Assembly (NCBI RefSeq): GCF_020524345.1
Contig: NZ_JAIVLH010000032.1
Location: 1-46,159, forward strand
Source: Metabacillus niabensis
GTDB taxonomy: Bacteria; Bacillota; Bacilli; Bacillales; Bacillaceae
Direction of reading: 5' to 3'
DNA length: 46,159 nt
The translations under genes were made by a program, and so were the position numbers. Below the pieces are notes generated by a model. It did not search any database and had not been told where the DNA came from. It saw only the letters and a program-made list of their open reading frames with translations. Below are positions 1 through 8,553 of the stretch, piece after piece (positions within the stretch are counted from its first letter, which is position 1; every line of letters starts with the position of its first letter).

Positions 1-115
1 ATTGAACATAAATATCACCCTCCCAATTAGTTATCTATATTATACCAAATTAACGCGGTGAAAAGTTAAAGTATTCAGATAAAAATAATAGGCTGCCGAG
101 GTTTCTCGACAGCCT
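1..115 (-). mobile_element. IS element 5' end, left copy (partial)
   Basis: This stretch is the near-exact reverse complement of 45997-46110 at the other window edge. Read on the minus strand it begins with a 10-bp-stem hairpin (91-114, GGCTGTCGAG/CTCGGCAGCC), then an AT-rich leader with a TATAAT box, a GGGAGG ribosome site and ATG TTC AAT at 9-7, after which the window stops. Against the right copy it differs by one indel and a few substitutions near 70-87. The first residues of the right copy suggest an IS1182-type transposase, which is inference. The boundary beside ylbL is about 115, with 2-3 bases of ambiguity. Confidence 0.75.
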
Positions 116-135
116 GAGAAAGGAATCCCTTTCTC
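116..135 (-). terminator. ylbL terminator stem, cut by the IS
   Basis: On the minus strand GAGAAAGG and CCTTTCTC pair around a 4-nt loop just after ylbL. The expected T-run is missing: the IS sequence starts at the base of the stem. The rnjA terminator at the other window edge shows the same arrangement. Confidence 0.6.
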
Positions 136-157
136 TTAACGATCATCTTGTATTTGA

Positions 158-1186
158 TTATGCATTTTTTTGCTCCAAATTATTTAGGTATTCAATAGCT
201 TCATCAAACGTATCCACTGGGATTATTTCCATATCAGTCCCTATCTTTTTCCCTGTTTCAACAGCCTCGTTATAATTTGATGCTTGATCCCCCTTTTCAT
301 TTGGTGCAAAGAAAATGTCAATTCCTTCTTTATTAGCAGCAACAATTTTCTGTGATATACCACCAATAGGACCAACTACCCCTTCAGCATTTATTGTACC
401 GGTACCAGCAATTTGATAACCTTTCGTTAAGTCACCTTCGGTTAACTGATTGTAAATTTCAAGTGACATCATGAGTCCTGCTGATGGACCGCCTATTTCC
501 TCCGTCTCAAGCTCAATTTCAGGTTCTACATCCATTTGTCGATCTGTCACCAGTGATATTCCCAACCCTATTTTTTCTGGTTGATTTTGGAATGCAGACA
601 AGGTTATTTTGGCTTCGTCCCGTTTTCCTTCTCGCTCAAAAGTTATAATTACTTCTTCTCCCTCTTTCTTTTTTGCTACATATTCAATAAATTCTTCAGC
701 AGTCTGAAACTCTAATGAATCTACTTTATAAATCCGGTCTCCCACCTCTAATTTTGATGCAGCAGGCATATTTTTTATCACCCCATCTACATAAATACCA
801 TTGAATGAATATTCGACTTTTTTATTTGCTTTTTCATACGCAACAGATATAGCGGCTTCTTGAGACACTTCCATCATATGTAATTGTCTGTTCATGTAAT
901 CTTTATCTGACTCATCTTCCCTCTTTATGTCTTCTAAAGGGTGAATGTAGTAAAATTCGTTTACCTTTGCCCACACGTATGTTAAAGGATTTGCACGTCC
1001 AAACCGAACTGTTGTTAAGGAAAAGCTGCCTTTTTCATCATTAAAACCATTTTCCACCTTAATTATTGGTTCAAGCTCAGACGCCATACCAGGTTGGGTA
1101 ATGTAAAAAGGAAGCTTTATGAAAGACATAATTAGCAACATAATTGCTAATACCAAACCTGAACGCAAAATTGTTCTACTCTTCAT
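158..1186 (-). CDS. ylbL: YlbL: membrane-anchored PDZ / Lon-like serine protease
   Basis: The protein is predicted to be 342 residues with an N-terminal membrane anchor (about residues 5-25), a central PDZ domain (about 115-200) and a C-terminal Lon-type (S16) protease domain. The serine lies in GGPSAG (about S235) and the partner lysine about 45 residues later in GGISQKIVAA. The catalytic domain should lie outside the cell. In B. subtilis YlbL is a DNA-damage checkpoint recovery protease that, with CtpA, clears the division inhibitor YneA; that role is assumed by homology. I start at ATG 1186, which has AAGGAG about 10 nt upstream, rather than the TTG at 1213. The gene overlaps the end of ylbK by 11 bp, so the two are probably translationally coupled. 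Confidence 0.9.
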   Translation of the reverse strand: MKSRTILRSGLVLAIMLLIMSFIKLPFYITQPGMASELEPIIKVENGFNDEKGSFSLTTVRFGRANPLTYVWAKVNEFYYIHPLEDIKREDESDKDYMNRQLHMMEVSQEAAISVAYEKANKKVEYSFNGIYVDGVIKNMPAASKLEVGDRIYKVDSLEFQTAEEFIEYVAKKKEGEEVIITFEREGKRDEAKITLSAFQNQPEKIGLGISLVTDRQMDVEPEIELETEEIGGPSAGLMMSLEIYNQLTEGDLTKGYQIAGTGTINAEGVVGPIGGISQKIVAANKEGIDIFFAPNEKGDQASNYNEAVETGKKIGTDMEIIPVDTFDEAIEYLNNLEQKNA

Positions 1187-1976
1187 CAGAGCAATTCTCC
1201 TTCCACTTCTCAATTAAATCTTTTATTTTAGGAATATGCTGTTTAGCTTCCAATTCTCCTATCTCAATGATTTCCTTAATGTTAGTAAATGCCCGTGAGC
1301 TGTACTGTTCAACATGTGGTCTAATCATTACATCAGAAGCAATTTCTCTATGATGTACTAGTTCATCCTGCATAATATCCAGACTTTGAAGAATTACATC
1401 AAATATTGAGGTGATATCTTCATTTTTTTTAACATGTGATACATCCACTGCTATCACAATATCAGCACCCATAGATTTCACAACTGACACAGGCACCCGG
1501 TCTACTACACCACCATCCACCAATAGTTTACCATCAATTTTTTCAGGAACAAAGATCCCTGGAATAGCAATACTAGCACGAACTGCTTCTGCAACAGGGC
1601 CACTATTAAATATAACCTTTTTTCCATCATATAAATCTGTGGCCACAACGGCAACAGGTATATCTAATTCCTCAAATTTTTTTTGGTGAGTAAATAATCG
1701 AATAAGTTCTTTCACTCTGTTTCCAGAAATAAAGCCCATCTTTGGAACAGTGTAATCTAGATAATATTTTCGCTTAAATGCTAGGGCAAATTGATATAGT
1801 CTTTCCAAACTAATTCCAGCAGCATAGAAACTTCCGACTAATGCCCCCATACTACTTCCCGCAATAAGGTTAATGGGTATTCCTTCTTCTTTTAGTACCT
1901 TTAATACCCCTAAGTGTGCAAAGCCTCTTGCTCCACCTGATCCAAGCGCTAGTCCTATTTTAGGATCTCGTTCCAA
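1176..1976 (-). CDS. ylbK: YlbK: patatin-like phospholipase / NTE-family esterase
   Basis: 266 residues with the full patatin signature: the glycine-rich oxyanion loop GSGGARGF (about 12-19), the nucleophile elbow GSSMG (serine about 42) and the DGG motif (aspartate about 153) that completes the Ser-Asp dyad. It is probably a cytoplasmic or membrane-associated lipid acyl hydrolase; the natural substrate is unknown. The start is TTG at 1976, with GGAGGG 7 nt upstream. It is the first gene of the ylbK-ylbL pair and is divergent from ylbJ. Confidence 0.9.
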   Translation of the reverse strand: MERDPKIGLALGSGGARGFAHLGVLKVLKEEGIPINLIAGSSMGALVGSFYAAGISLERLYQFALAFKRKYYLDYTVPKMGFISGNRVKELIRLFTHQKKFEELDIPVAVVATDLYDGKKVIFNSGPVAEAVRASIAIPGIFVPEKIDGKLLVDGGVVDRVPVSVVKSMGADIVIAVDVSHVKKNEDITSIFDVILQSLDIMQDELVHHREIASDVMIRPHVEQYSSRAFTNIKEIIEIGELEAKQHIPKIKDLIEKWKENCSDEE

Positions 1977-2159
1977 GGAGAGTCCCTCCTTACTTTGTCT
2001 ATGTTTATCATGATATCAAGAAATGATTGTACATTTATTTGAACCTTTTGTTAGGACTATATTATTCAAGCATGATCAAACTAATGTATAAACTGGTGCA
2101 ACATTCTTATGGTCTAAAAACTACACCTATTCACGTATATTGAATTAATGAGAACTGTA

Positions 2160-2191
2160 CAAGTACTTGAATTTTTATTTCTAAGTACTTG
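2160..2191. promoter_or_regulatory. Paired AAGTACTT palindromes upstream of ylbJ
   Basis: The 8-bp palindrome AAGTACTT occurs at 2161-2168 and 2183-2190, two helical turns (22 bp) apart, extended by C and G to an inverted repeat CAAGTACTT/AAGTACTTG. It lies 30-60 nt upstream of the chosen ylbJ start, where a promoter or operator would be. The binding protein is unknown. Confidence 0.35.
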
Positions 2192-2222
2192 TTGCTTAAA
2201 AGATACTAGGGGGCGTCATATT

Positions 2223-3446
2223 TTGGGTTTTTCATCAAAACTAAAGACAATGTTCATCGCCATATTTATTAGTGGTTTAACGATTGCGATTATTCTCAAT
2301 CCTAAGGAATCACTCGATGCTTCTCTAAGAGGCTTAACCATATGGTGGGAAGTTGTCTTTCCATCATTACTTCCCTTTTTTATTGTATCAGAACTTCTTA
2401 TCGGATTTGGGGTTGTAAGATTTATAGGAGTTTTATTAGAACCATTAATGAGACCTGTATTCCGGGTTCCAGGGGTTGGTGGATTTGTATGGGCAATGGG
2501 AATGGCCTCCGGTAATCCGGCCGGTGCCAAGCTTACTGCCAGAATGAGGCAAGAAAAACAACTTACAAAAATTCAAGCGGAGCGATTAGTGTCTTTTACA
2601 AGCTCCTCAAACCCTTTATTTATCTTTGGTGCTGTGGCAGTAGGTTTCTTTGATAAACCTTCCCTTGGGATTTTATTAGCAGCTGCACACTATCTAGGAA
2701 ATCTTTGTGTCGGCCTTACGATGAGGTTTTACGGTAAATCTGATGAAACATTTAAAAACGGTAAGAAGAGGTTTTTCCCCTCTCCTACACACGCATTTAA
2801 GGAGCTTCATTCAACAAGGATCAACGAAACCCGACCTCTAGGAAAAATGCTTGGAGATGCTGTTATTTCCTCCATACAAACCTTATTAATGATTGGTGGT
2901 TTTATAATCCTTTTTTCAGTATTTAATAAAATCTTAGCCATCATTCAAGTTACACAGCTGATCGCTGTTGTTTTTTCTGGTGCCTTATCACTTTTTCATA
3001 TCGCTTCAGATCTTAGTGTTCCTTTAATTACCGGCATTTTTGAAATTACACTAGGTAATCAACTTGTAAGTGAGACAAACGCTAGTTTGCTTGAGAAAGT
3101 TATGATTGCAAGTTTTATCTTAGCCTTTGGAGGATTATCTATTCAAGCCCAAGTTGCAAGCATTTTAGCTGATACTGATATTCGGTTTAAACCTTTTTTT
3201 ATTGCAAGAGTTTTGCAAGGTATTTATTCTTCTATTATCGCTTTTCTTCTCTTTAGGCCAATATATCTCAATCTAGAATCATTTAACACTAGTGAATTAC
3301 CCGTTATGTTAATGAAACATGGCCCCGGCTTGGCTAAAGATTATTGGGAAATGATTGTACAAAGTGGTCCGCTAATAACAATTATTTCGTTACTTTTCTA
3401 TATTTTTCTATATGGTAAAAGAAATGTCTTTACGAAAACGAGTTAA
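2223..3446 (+). CDS. ylbJ: YlbJ: sporulation integral membrane protein
   Basis: A 407-residue polytopic membrane protein with about eight to ten hydrophobic segments. The conserved block around WWEVVFPSLLPFF and the glycine-rich MGMASGNPAGAK stretch mark the YlbJ/nucleoside-recognition (gate domain) family. In B. subtilis it is a sigma-E-dependent gene needed for spore cortex formation. The open frame extends back to 2148, but TTG at 2223 has AGGGGG 9 nt upstream and gives the family length (408 in B. subtilis), so I use it. It is divergent from ylbK and convergent with coaD. Confidence 0.88.
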   Translation: MGFSSKLKTMFIAIFISGLTIAIILNPKESLDASLRGLTIWWEVVFPSLLPFFIVSELLIGFGVVRFIGVLLEPLMRPVFRVPGVGGFVWAMGMASGNPAGAKLTARMRQEKQLTKIQAERLVSFTSSSNPLFIFGAVAVGFFDKPSLGILLAAAHYLGNLCVGLTMRFYGKSDETFKNGKKRFFPSPTHAFKELHSTRINETRPLGKMLGDAVISSIQTLLMIGGFIILFSVFNKILAIIQVTQLIAVVFSGALSLFHIASDLSVPLITGIFEITLGNQLVSETNASLLEKVMIASFILAFGGLSIQAQVASILADTDIRFKPFFIARVLQGIYSSIIAFLLFRPIYLNLESFNTSELPVMLMKHGPGLAKDYWEMIVQSGPLITIISLLFYIFLYGKRNVFTKTS

Positions 3447-3455
3447 TTGTACAAC

Positions 3456-3481
3456 AAAAGGTGAGGGGAGGGCCTCACCTT

Positions 3482-3483
<2 letters not shown>
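3456..3483. terminator. Bidirectional terminator between ylbJ and coaD
   Basis: AAAAGGTGAGG pairs with CCTCACCTTTT around a short G-rich loop. A and T runs on either side let it work for both convergent genes. It overlaps the coaD stop codon by two bases. Confidence 0.85.
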
Positions 3484-4536
<1,053 letters not shown>

Positions 4537-4870
4537 CTGTTTCACCACTACTTCTAATTTTTACTTTTTAATATTTGTATTATGCATCAAAAAACTTGAT
4601 TTTTCCCGCTTCCTATTGAGAAGATATTTGTTTCCTTATACTCTCGTTCATAATAATTTTTACCGATCGTATAATGTGGATTGAAATTAATTAACCTAAA
4701 GAATCCACTTTTCAAGTTTCACTTTATCCTACCACAGCCATTCTATAGGATACAATCATTTCCTTTCTAGACGTACTTAGTCATTAAGCCTATAAATACC
4801 TTAGTATCTAAATAGAATTTTTTTGAAATTATCATGTATACAGATAGATGAAATGGTGATAATGAGTAGT

Positions 4871-5023
4871 AACAACATCGATTCGTTGATGTTGTTGCCA
4901 ACCGCGGAGAAGACTTACGTTTCCCCATAAGTCTTTCCTCCGGTTTCTCCTCTCCCTTTGCCTTCAGCCTTTAGGAAAAAGGTATTGAAGGACCCTGCAG
5001 GATTTACCTGTAGGGTTTTTTTT
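4871..5023 (+). ncRNA. Structured RNA with intrinsic terminator beside rsmD (ylbH-motif candidate)
   Basis: Four consecutive hairpins lie in the 636-bp gap between rsmD and the next gene. They are AACAACATC/GATGTTGTT (4871-4896), a long ACCG..GGAG-AAGACTTA stem (4901-4944), CCTTCA/TGAAGG with an inner CCTTT/AAAGG (4961-4991), and CCCTGCAGG/CCTGTAGGG followed by eight Ts (4993-5023). The T-run gives plus-strand orientation, divergent from rsmD. Rfam lists a ylbH leader motif from this same neighbourhood in B. subtilis relatives; I assign this region to it only by location. It could be a free small RNA or an attenuator for the gene at 5173. I saw no convincing promoter. The rest of 4537-4870 shows no other signal. 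Confidence 0.6.
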
Positions 5024-5097
5024 GTATTGTTCAGCAATTCAACTAACCTAACAGATATAAATAATTGAATAGGTATTTAAATTAGAGTCCTACCCTC

Positions 5098-5126
5098 TTA
5101 ACTTTTTAATTGGTTCATGCTATAGT
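5098..5126 (+). promoter_or_regulatory. Predicted sigma-A promoter for the 5173 gene
   Basis: TTAACT and TATAGT are separated by 17 bp, about 45 nt upstream of the start codon and after the terminator at 4993-5023. The gene can therefore be transcribed independently of the upstream RNA. Confidence 0.5.
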
Positions 5127-5172
5127 GATATTCGGTAAAATGTACGGATAAAAGATCATTAGGGGGATAAAT

Positions 5173-5562
5173 ATGATTCAACGATTCATTGAACTTGGTG
5201 AAGGATATTCGGATATATATGAATTAGTAGAAACTTCCAAGGCTAATCAACATAGAGTAACTCAGTTAATAGCATTACATACGAAACGTAACACAAAAGA
5301 AGTTACTTCACTTGTTGTTATTATGAAACCAACAGAACCTGGAAATTTTCAAGCTATTTATATTTGTCGTGAGGGAATTTCTAACCCCAATTTTATTACA
5401 AACAAACGTTATGAGTTATTTAAAGAGCTTGCAGAATTATTACATAAACAAATTATTGAAATTGAAGTTAAACCTTCATCAATGTTTAACGAAATAGACT
5501 TATATTACCAATATTTAATTGGTATTCTCCGTTTAAATCACTTCTTACCACCATTACAGTGA
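5173..5562 (+). CDS. Conserved Bacillaceae protein of unknown function (129 aa)
   Basis: A soluble 129-residue protein with no signal peptide or membrane segment. Start ATG 5173 follows AGGGGG at 5161-5165. I know similar short proteins next to ylbG/ylbF in other Bacillus genomes; they are annotated as a DUF family (possibly DUF7147) or, without visible support, as methylthioribose kinase. No kinase motif is visible and the length is far too short for one. Its own promoter, the terminator behind it and the opposite orientation to ylbG make it a single-gene unit. Confidence 0.75.
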   Translation: MIQRFIELGEGYSDIYELVETSKANQHRVTQLIALHTKRNTKEVTSLVVIMKPTEPGNFQAIYICREGISNPNFITNKRYELFKELAELLHKQIIEIEVKPSSMFNEIDLYYQYLIGILRLNHFLPPLQ

Positions 5563-5587
5563 ACACTTTCATAAAATAGCTGTAAAT

Positions 5588-5631
5588 AAAAAGAATGGTT
5601 GAAGGTGACTAACCCTCAAGCATTCTTTTTT
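5588..5631. terminator. Bidirectional terminator (5173 gene / ylbG)
   Basis: AAAAAGAATG pairs with CATTCTTTTTT, with inner TTGA/TCAA and GGT/ACC pairs. It lies between convergent genes, three bases from the ylbG stop. Confidence 0.8.
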
Positions 5632-5634
5632 GTT

Positions 5635-5907
5635 TTATAGCCCTATCTTATAATCGTATTCTTTCGCTTTATCAACCTTTGATTCAAATTCGAGCTTTAG
5701 AAATGGTTTATATGAAGGTTCAACATGTTTAACAAACGAGTACGATGACAGTCTTTGAGTCGTTTGCTCCACAACATCCATATTGCAATAAAGCACAACA
5801 TATTTTAATCGCTTTGAAACATAGTGTACATTACCAAACTTCCTAAGCATTTTTAATTGCTTTAATGTATGAAGCCAAACCACAATACCTTGACGCTTTT
5901 CAAACAT
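5635..5907 (-). CDS. ylbG: YlbG, UPF0298 family
   Basis: 90 residues, the same length as B. subtilis YlbG. A small cytoplasmic protein of unknown function, with the conserved block [20 protein letters not shown] and the C-terminus [12 protein letters not shown] 5913 has AGGGAG almost touching it, while ATG 5907 has the same site 7 nt upstream, so I choose 5907. It lies downstream of ylbF behind a hairpin. Confidence 0.9.
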   Translation of the reverse strand: MFEKRQGIVVWLHTLKQLKMLRKFGNVHYVSKRLKYVVLYCNMDVVEQTTQRLSSYSFVKHVEPSYKPFLKLEFESKVDKAKEYDYKIGL

Positions 5908-6020
5908 ACTCATTCTCCCTTAATATCTAAACAGAATGTATAATTAAATCTAATCATTAAAAGTCTAGCAAAAATTTCGACTTCAAACAATATTTTGACA
6001 AAAATTAAGCAGAAAAACAC

Positions 6021-6047
6021 GGTTACCGCCAAAAAATGGCGGTAATC
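6021..6047 (-). terminator. Hairpin after ylbF
   Basis: An 11-bp stem (GGTTACCGCCA/TGGCGGTAATC) with a 5-nt loop, between ylbF and ylbG. On the minus strand a broken T-run (GTGTTTTTC) follows, so it is probably a partial terminator that lowers ylbG expression. Confidence 0.6.
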
Positions 6048-6103
6048 GATGCATTTTCCTATACATTTATCCTTAAGTAAATAATACGAGTGCTAGACTC
6101 GCT

Positions 6104-6547
6104 TTATGAAACTTTACAGCCGCAGCTTCCTCCTGTACCACAACCCCCACCACAGCTTGATTCGAAAAATGGATTCCCGGTAGGAACCTTTATATGAACA
6201 GAAACAGCTTGACCTATTTGAACACTGATTTCATCTAGTAGGGACTGAACTTCGTTTTCCGCCTTTTTAAAATTTGCGACATGATCATTTAAATCCACGG
6301 TTCTTTTAACATCCCTCAACTCTTTTGTAATTTTCCGATAATCTGGATGATATTTACCGAAGCGTTGAACATCTTCATATAATTCCTTAATTTTCGTAAA
6401 TTCACTAATTAGTTGCTGTGCTTCTGTATCATTTTTTAATATATGATAACAACGGCGATACTCTTTTACAATTTCTGATTGAAGTACCCAGCTCGCAAGT
6501 TGTTCTGCTTGATCTATTATCTTTGTGCTTTCAAGTGTAGCAAACAT
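6104..6547 (-). CDS. ylbF: YlbF: RNase Y-associated regulator (Y-complex subunit)
   Basis: 147 residues, alpha-helical YlbF/YmcA fold, with a glycine-cysteine-rich tail from about residue 130 (SSCGGGCGTGGSCGCKVS) holding four cysteines. In B. subtilis YlbF, YmcA and YaaT form a complex that carries Fe-S clusters, modulates RNase Y mRNA processing and is needed for competence, biofilm formation and sporulation. The cysteines fit cluster ligation. The start at 6547 follows GGAGGTG by about 10 nt. Its presence close to rnjA is normal for this chromosome segment. Confidence 0.93.
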   Translation of the reverse strand: MFATLESTKIIDQAEQLASWVLQSEIVKEYRRCYHILKNDTEAQQLISEFTKIKELYEDVQRFGKYHPDYRKITKELRDVKRTVDLNDHVANFKKAENEVQSLLDEISVQIGQAVSVHIKVPTGNPFFESSCGGGCGTGGSCGCKVS

Positions 6548-6627
6548 AGAGTTTTAGCACCTCCGTTACCCATTTTAACACGAATAACAGAAAATGAAAA
6601 ATAAAGAGCGTCATCACATGATTGGGC

Positions 6628-7059
6628 TTATCTAATGTTAACGTCCAATGATTTTTTCAATTGATAATCAGATGAATCATTATGAACAACCTTTATCATA
6701 AGATGATGTTTTCCCTTCTCTAACCCCTTTATAATAAAGGCCGCTGTGAAGATCTCATCGACTTTTTTACCGTCAACATACACTTGCATATGGCCTTCTC
6801 CGTTCATATTCGCCCCACCTTTTTCCGTAAAAGTAAAGGATGGGATATAACATTCCACATAAATATTTTGACCTCGTACATGGTGATTAATAACTATGTC
6901 TTTAGGCTGTTTTAGACTAGAAACTTCAATTGCAGATTCTGATGCTTCCACAATATCAAGCGGCACAACGCTCATGCTTCCTTTCGGTCTGGGCTTATCC
7001 TCAACACACCCTGATAAAATACATAAAAAACATGCAAAAATTAAAACAAAACGATTCAT
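6628..7059 (-). CDS. Unrecognised small lipoprotein between ylbE and ylbF
   Basis: 143 residues. The N-terminus is a lipoprotein signal: hydrophobic core FVLIFACFLCI and lipobox LSGC with the cysteine at about residue 18. The mature part is beta-rich, with a GHMQVYVDGKKV-type strand pair and a KGKHHLMIKVVHND stretch, suggesting one immunoglobulin-like beta-sandwich outside the membrane. ATG 7059 has GGAGG 9 nt upstream; ATG 7065 is only 3 nt from it, so I use 7059. It runs with the ylb genes but I know no equivalent in B. subtilis at this place. Function unknown. Confidence 0.8.
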   Translation of the reverse strand: MNRFVLIFACFLCILSGCVEDKPRPKGSMSVVPLDIVEASESAIEVSSLKQPKDIVINHHVRGQNIYVECYIPSFTFTEKGGANMNGEGHMQVYVDGKKVDEIFTAAFIIKGLEKGKHHLMIKVVHNDSSDYQLKKSLDVNIR

Positions 7060-7155
7060 ATTCATTAGCCTCCTTTATTTTTATTGTTTACAGAGACTTA
7101 GAAAAACATGAATCGTTTCAGAGAACTTATTGGATAACAATACTCAACCAAGTTC

Positions 7156-7395
7156 TTAATCTTGTTGTCTCATAGATTGAAACATCGCGATCATCATAGA
7201 TGCCATCTGAACAGAGTTAGAAAATTGTTGAACTCTGTGTGGAATTGTTTTTTGATAATAATTCATCATATTTAGCTCCATCGAATCAAGATCACTGGGA
7301 TTTCTGGAAAGTTTTCGATACCAATACGGTTGTTCTCTTATAAATCTTACCCGTTCTTCATTTGCCTGAATGTATTCTTGAACATCCTTTCTCAT
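7156..7395 (-). CDS. ylbE: YlbE-like protein
   Basis: 79 residues, the normal family length. A small charged protein whose N-terminal half holds the conserved block around RFIREQPYWYRKLSRNP; the C-terminal half is methionine-rich and helical. Function unknown. The ATG start follows GGGGGAAGCT. It is 32 bp downstream of ylbD, so the two are probably co-transcribed, as in B. subtilis. Confidence 0.9.
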   Translation of the reverse strand: MRKDVQEYIQANEERVRFIREQPYWYRKLSRNPSDLDSMELNMMNYYQKTIPHRVQQFSNSVQMASMMIAMFQSMRQQD

Positions 7396-7427
7396 AGCTT
7401 CCCCCTACCTTATCAATACTTACTTTA

Positions 7428-7826
7428 TTAATCCTTTCTAAATGAAAAAGGATGTTGACTTGAGGCAGAAGAGTTCTGTCCAGATCCTTTAGAACCAAAT
7501 TGATCAAACAATCCTTGTAATGTCGAAATCGTGCTACTCATATTGGTTAGATGATGATTAACGGTATTCATATCCATTTTCTTTACAGCAGTGAATAATT
7601 GATTCATGAAATCTGCTTTACTTGTTTCGTCTTTTTCCTGTGTTTCATTAGATTGTTCGTCTTTATATTGTTGCCATATCATATCGTTTTCTCCAAGTAG
7701 ATACCAATCTTCAAATACTTCTTGCCAGTCTTTATTCCCTTTTCGAACTTCTTGAATAAGTTTTGGATGCTTTTTCACAAAATCTTTAAACTGTTGAACG
7801 GATGGATGGTTTTTTTTCGATGTCAT
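7428..7826 (-). CDS. ylbD: YlbD: putative spore coat protein
   Basis: 132 residues, hydrophilic, with the conserved N-terminal motif FKDFVKKHPKLIQEVRKG and a serine/glutamine-rich low-complexity tail. The family is annotated as YlbD-type coat protein and is found in spore formers. Start ATG 7826 follows GAGGTGAGG. It is followed by ylbE 32 bp downstream. Confidence 0.9.
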   Translation of the reverse strand: MTSKKNHPSVQQFKDFVKKHPKLIQEVRKGNKDWQEVFEDWYLLGENDMIWQQYKDEQSNETQEKDETSKADFMNQLFTAVKKMDMNTVNHHLTNMSSTISTLQGLFDQFGSKGSGQNSSASSQHPFSFRKD

Positions 7827-7983
7827 TTCCTCACCTCATTGATTCATTTGCCTATAGTATCTTATTTTCTAATCAGCAAAACTGTTCGCCTAATATTTTT
7901 TAGTATTAATAAAATAATGTGGAATTGAAAATCAAATGAAATATTTGGTAAAATAATACTAACCAAAAGGAGAGGGTAAAAAG

Positions 7984-8472
7984 ATGAAAAAAGAGAAATT
8001 GCTGCAATTAACTAAAGAAGTACTTGATCAAGCAAATGAAGAAGATCAATATGTAATTGAACTTTTATTAAAAGGGTTAAAAAAGATACAATATCATGAA
8101 CAAGGATCCTACATAGGTGCTCTCCTTCACGCCACATCTGAATATAGAGATGAGCAATTTTATATAAAAATACCCAATACACCTATTATACAAAATGCAT
8201 TAAATATTGTTCATGGAGGGATTACAGCTACGCTGCTTGACTCAGCAATGGGCGGACTCGTTCATCACGTACTTCCACCTGATAAGGCGGCGGTTACGAC
8301 CGAAATTAAAATAAACTATGTTGCGCCAGGTGTTGGAAAAGAACTATCTTGTACCTCACGTGTGATTCATAAAGGAAATAAAACAGTTGTCACAGAAGGA
8401 CAGGTATTCCGGGATGATGGAACTTTAATTGCTCATAGTACCGCTAGCTTCTTTATAATAAACAGGCAATAG
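7984..8472 (+). CDS. PaaI/YdiI-type hotdog thioesterase
   Basis: 162 residues with a single hotdog domain. The active-site region is VHGGITATLLDSAMGG (about residues 77-92), with the HGG oxyanion turn and the downstream acidic residue on the long helix typical of PaaI-type acyl-CoA thioesterases; a second conserved strand is KINYVAPGVG. It probably hydrolyses a medium or aromatic acyl-CoA; the substrate cannot be told. The start follows AAGGAGAGGG. It stands alone, divergent from ylbD and convergent with ylbC. I do not know it at this place in B. subtilis. Confidence 0.88.
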   Translation: MKKEKLLQLTKEVLDQANEEDQYVIELLLKGLKKIQYHEQGSYIGALLHATSEYRDEQFYIKIPNTPIIQNALNIVHGGITATLLDSAMGGLVHHVLPPDKAAVTTEIKINYVAPGVGKELSCTSRVIHKGNKTVVTEGQVFRDDGTLIAHSTASFFIINRQ

Positions 8473-8494
8473 TCATTTGCTATTTAAAAAAATA

Positions 8495-8538
8495 AGGTGT
8501 CAAACCATTCCCCTTAATGAGTTTTGGTTTTGACACCT
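8495..8538. terminator. Bidirectional terminator (thioesterase / ylbC)
   Basis: AGGTGTCAAACCA pairs with TGGTTTTGACACCT, with one bulged base and a 17-nt loop. It is flanked by A-rich and T-containing sequence and lies between convergent genes. Confidence 0.75.
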
Positions 8539-8553
8539 CTTTAAAATACTTAC

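Noticed and set aside
4897-4944. T-box leader, suggested by ACCGCGGA before a terminator
   Set aside because: The upstream T-box sequence (GGGTGG) and specifier stem are missing, the motif is part of a hairpin arm, and the downstream gene is not an aminoacyl-tRNA or amino-acid gene.
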